In this document: one piece after another, positions 62,993 to 64,000 of the stretch | Position numbering within the stretch: position 1 is the first letter of the stretch | Layout: every line of letters begins with the position of its first letter | Assembly: GCA_034670405.1 (NCBI GenBank) | Contig: JAXDDX010000053.1 | Span: 62,001-126,000 of the forward strand | Direction of reading: 5' to 3' | DNA from: Hoplostethus atlanticus | Taxonomy: Eukaryota > Chordata > Actinopteri > Trachichthyiformes > Trachichthyidae | Length of the DNA stretch: 64,000 bases | Program-made: the position numbers and the translations under genes | The notes under the pieces: model-generated | The model's input: only the letters and a program-made list of their open reading frames with translations | The model's database searches: none | What the model was told of the DNA's origin: nothing

Positions 62993-63595
62993 TCAGACTG
63001 AATGTTGGGCCAGTTCATGATCGCTGGAGGAGCTAGTCTGCCTCTCCACTGCCCGTTGAGCCTTGCAGGCGGCCATCTTGGCCTGAATGTCCCCCTTCTT
63101 CTCAAAGTAGTCCACGAGGGTCGGCTCCGTCAGCAGTGAGGCTAGCACCTGCTCAAAGGTGATTGACCAATCCCCATCCAGTATGCTTCCTCGCCTCTGC
63201 TCACCACAACCAATCAGGACGGTGTCATCGGCGATGTCTTCACACTGCAGCGATCCGGCGCTCACCATGGAGTAGGACGACACTGACATGTCGTCTTTGG
63301 TTTCCTCGTCAGACGTCTGCTGTGCTGGAGTCTCCAGCTGGGCCTCAGCCAGAGCCCTGCAGACCTGGGACTCACTTGACACTCCTTCCCCGATCCACTC
63401 CTCCTTCTCAGGTTCGGAGATGAGGGGGACTGGTGAGGCTGTTTTTTTGGAAGCGCTGCTGGTAAACTTCTTTCCCACTTCTCCGATGCGAAGCAGCAGG
63501 CTGGCCACGGTGGCGATGGCGTGGTATAACTCCTGTTCTAGAGGCTCCTCACTGAACATGTTGTACAGCGTTTTACAAAGCTCAATGAACTGCTC
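62993..63595 (-). CDS. tbc1d9b: TBC1 domain family member 9B, last coding exon (partial gene)
   Basis: This exon encodes the C-terminal 200 residues of TBC1D9B, a Rab GTPase-activating protein of endosomal membranes. The catalytic TBC and GRAM domains are not in this window. It opens EQFIELCKTLYNMFSEEPLE and continues LYHAIATVASLLLRIGEVGK. A variable linker is followed by the conserved DDMSVSSYSMVSAGSLQCED, WSITFEQVLASLLTEPTLVD and FFEK-like YFEKKGDI. It ends SDHELAQHSV and TGA at 62993-62995. The acceptor is CTTCTCCAG/GAGCAG at 63595, phase 0. The in-frame stretch upstream (MFCLSQSLS...) is intronic. Same strand and order relative to mrnip as in human. Confidence 0.93.
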   Translation of the reverse strand, partial: EQFIELCKTLYNMFSEEPLEQELYHAIATVASLLLRIGEVGKKFTSSASKKTASPVPLISEPEKEEWIGEGVSSESQVCRALAEAQLETPAQQTSDEETKDDMSVSSYSMVSAGSLQCEDIADDTVLIGCGEQRRGSILDGDWSITFEQVLASLLTEPTLVDYFEKKGDIQAKMAACKAQRAVERQTSSSSDHELAQHSV

Positions 63596-64000
63596 CTGGA
63601 GAAGACAGACAGACGTTATCCGGTAAGACAAACTCTGAGACAAACAAAACAAACCATCATTACTGTGGCAGGATGAGACCTTATATCTTCATATGTGATT
63701 TTCACACAATGTAAACAGCTACAAATTTCAAACTGCCGTAAGTCTACACTGGAGCAAAATGACTAAAATATGTTGTGTGTTGTGTTTGGGGGGTGCAAAC
63801 AGAGGGTTTGAAGGGAAACAGATGGGAATTTGTACATTTGGTTTCTATCAGAAAAGTCAGAGCAGGAAAAAAAAAAATAATAATAATCCAAACAAACAAA
63901 AGAGCGGTCTGGTTGAAAAGGCCTGATAAAGTAGCCCACAGCTTGATTCATGTTGGGCAAAACTGCCAGCCATCAAATCCTCATTGTTTGCGGAAGACAA
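63596..64000 (-). other. tbc1d9b intron
   Basis: Intronic sequence between the last exon and the next upstream exon, which lies beyond the window. No feature beyond a short poly-A/AAT run at about 63870-63890. Confidence 0.7.

Overview
The window is vertebrate nuclear DNA, almost certainly from a teleost fish. Genes are split into short exons with GT-AG introns. Introns and spacers are crowded with fish-type non-LTR retrotransposon fragments, Tc1-like and hAT-like DNA transposons, a tRNA-derived SINE, (CA)n/(CT)n tracts and long minisatellites. One gene resembles the divergent fish selenot2 type. I cannot name the species.

Seven protein-coding genes could be traced and spliced by hand. From left to right: igfbp7 exon 1 (minus, 2512-2920; the rest not found in the window); cox18 complete (minus, 10019-16582); a selenoprotein T gene of the selenot2 type, complete with an in-frame Sec TGA and a candidate SECIS in a separate 3' exon (plus, 19165-24127, UTR to about 25815); rnf4 complete (plus, coding 32776-42379); sqstm1/p62 complete but with an apparent one-base frameshift (plus, 44855-49680); mrnip complete (minus, 51712-58221); and the last coding exon of tbc1d9b (minus, 62993-63595). 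sqstm1 / mrnip / tbc1d9b in this order and orientation matches the arrangement known around human SQSTM1.

The spaces between and inside these genes hold the repeats. 1-1243 is two minisatellites. 3709-7584 is a 3.9 kb DNA transposon with a degraded zinc-finger ORF, inserted in a LINE relic. The selenot intron 4 holds LINE and hAT-like pieces. 25.9-31.3 kb is a transposon and duplication field upstream of rnf4. The rnf4 introns hold a 0.94 kb TIR element made of satellite repeats, an hAT MITE and a Tc1 relic. mrnip intron 1 holds a LINE 3' end that took a DNA-transposon insertion and also expanded into a 29-bp minisatellite. 59.5-62.5 kb is two large minisatellites.

The most unusual feature is in rnf4. 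The 3' splice site plus the first coding bases of its RING exon are repeated eight times as a near-identical 60-bp unit, all in frame. The same gene has a 13-nt microexon, and a 56-bp array that copies the 5' splice site of the next exon. Several other splice sites (cox18, selenot, rnf4) abut dinucleotide repeats. All gene models are manual and lack transcript support.
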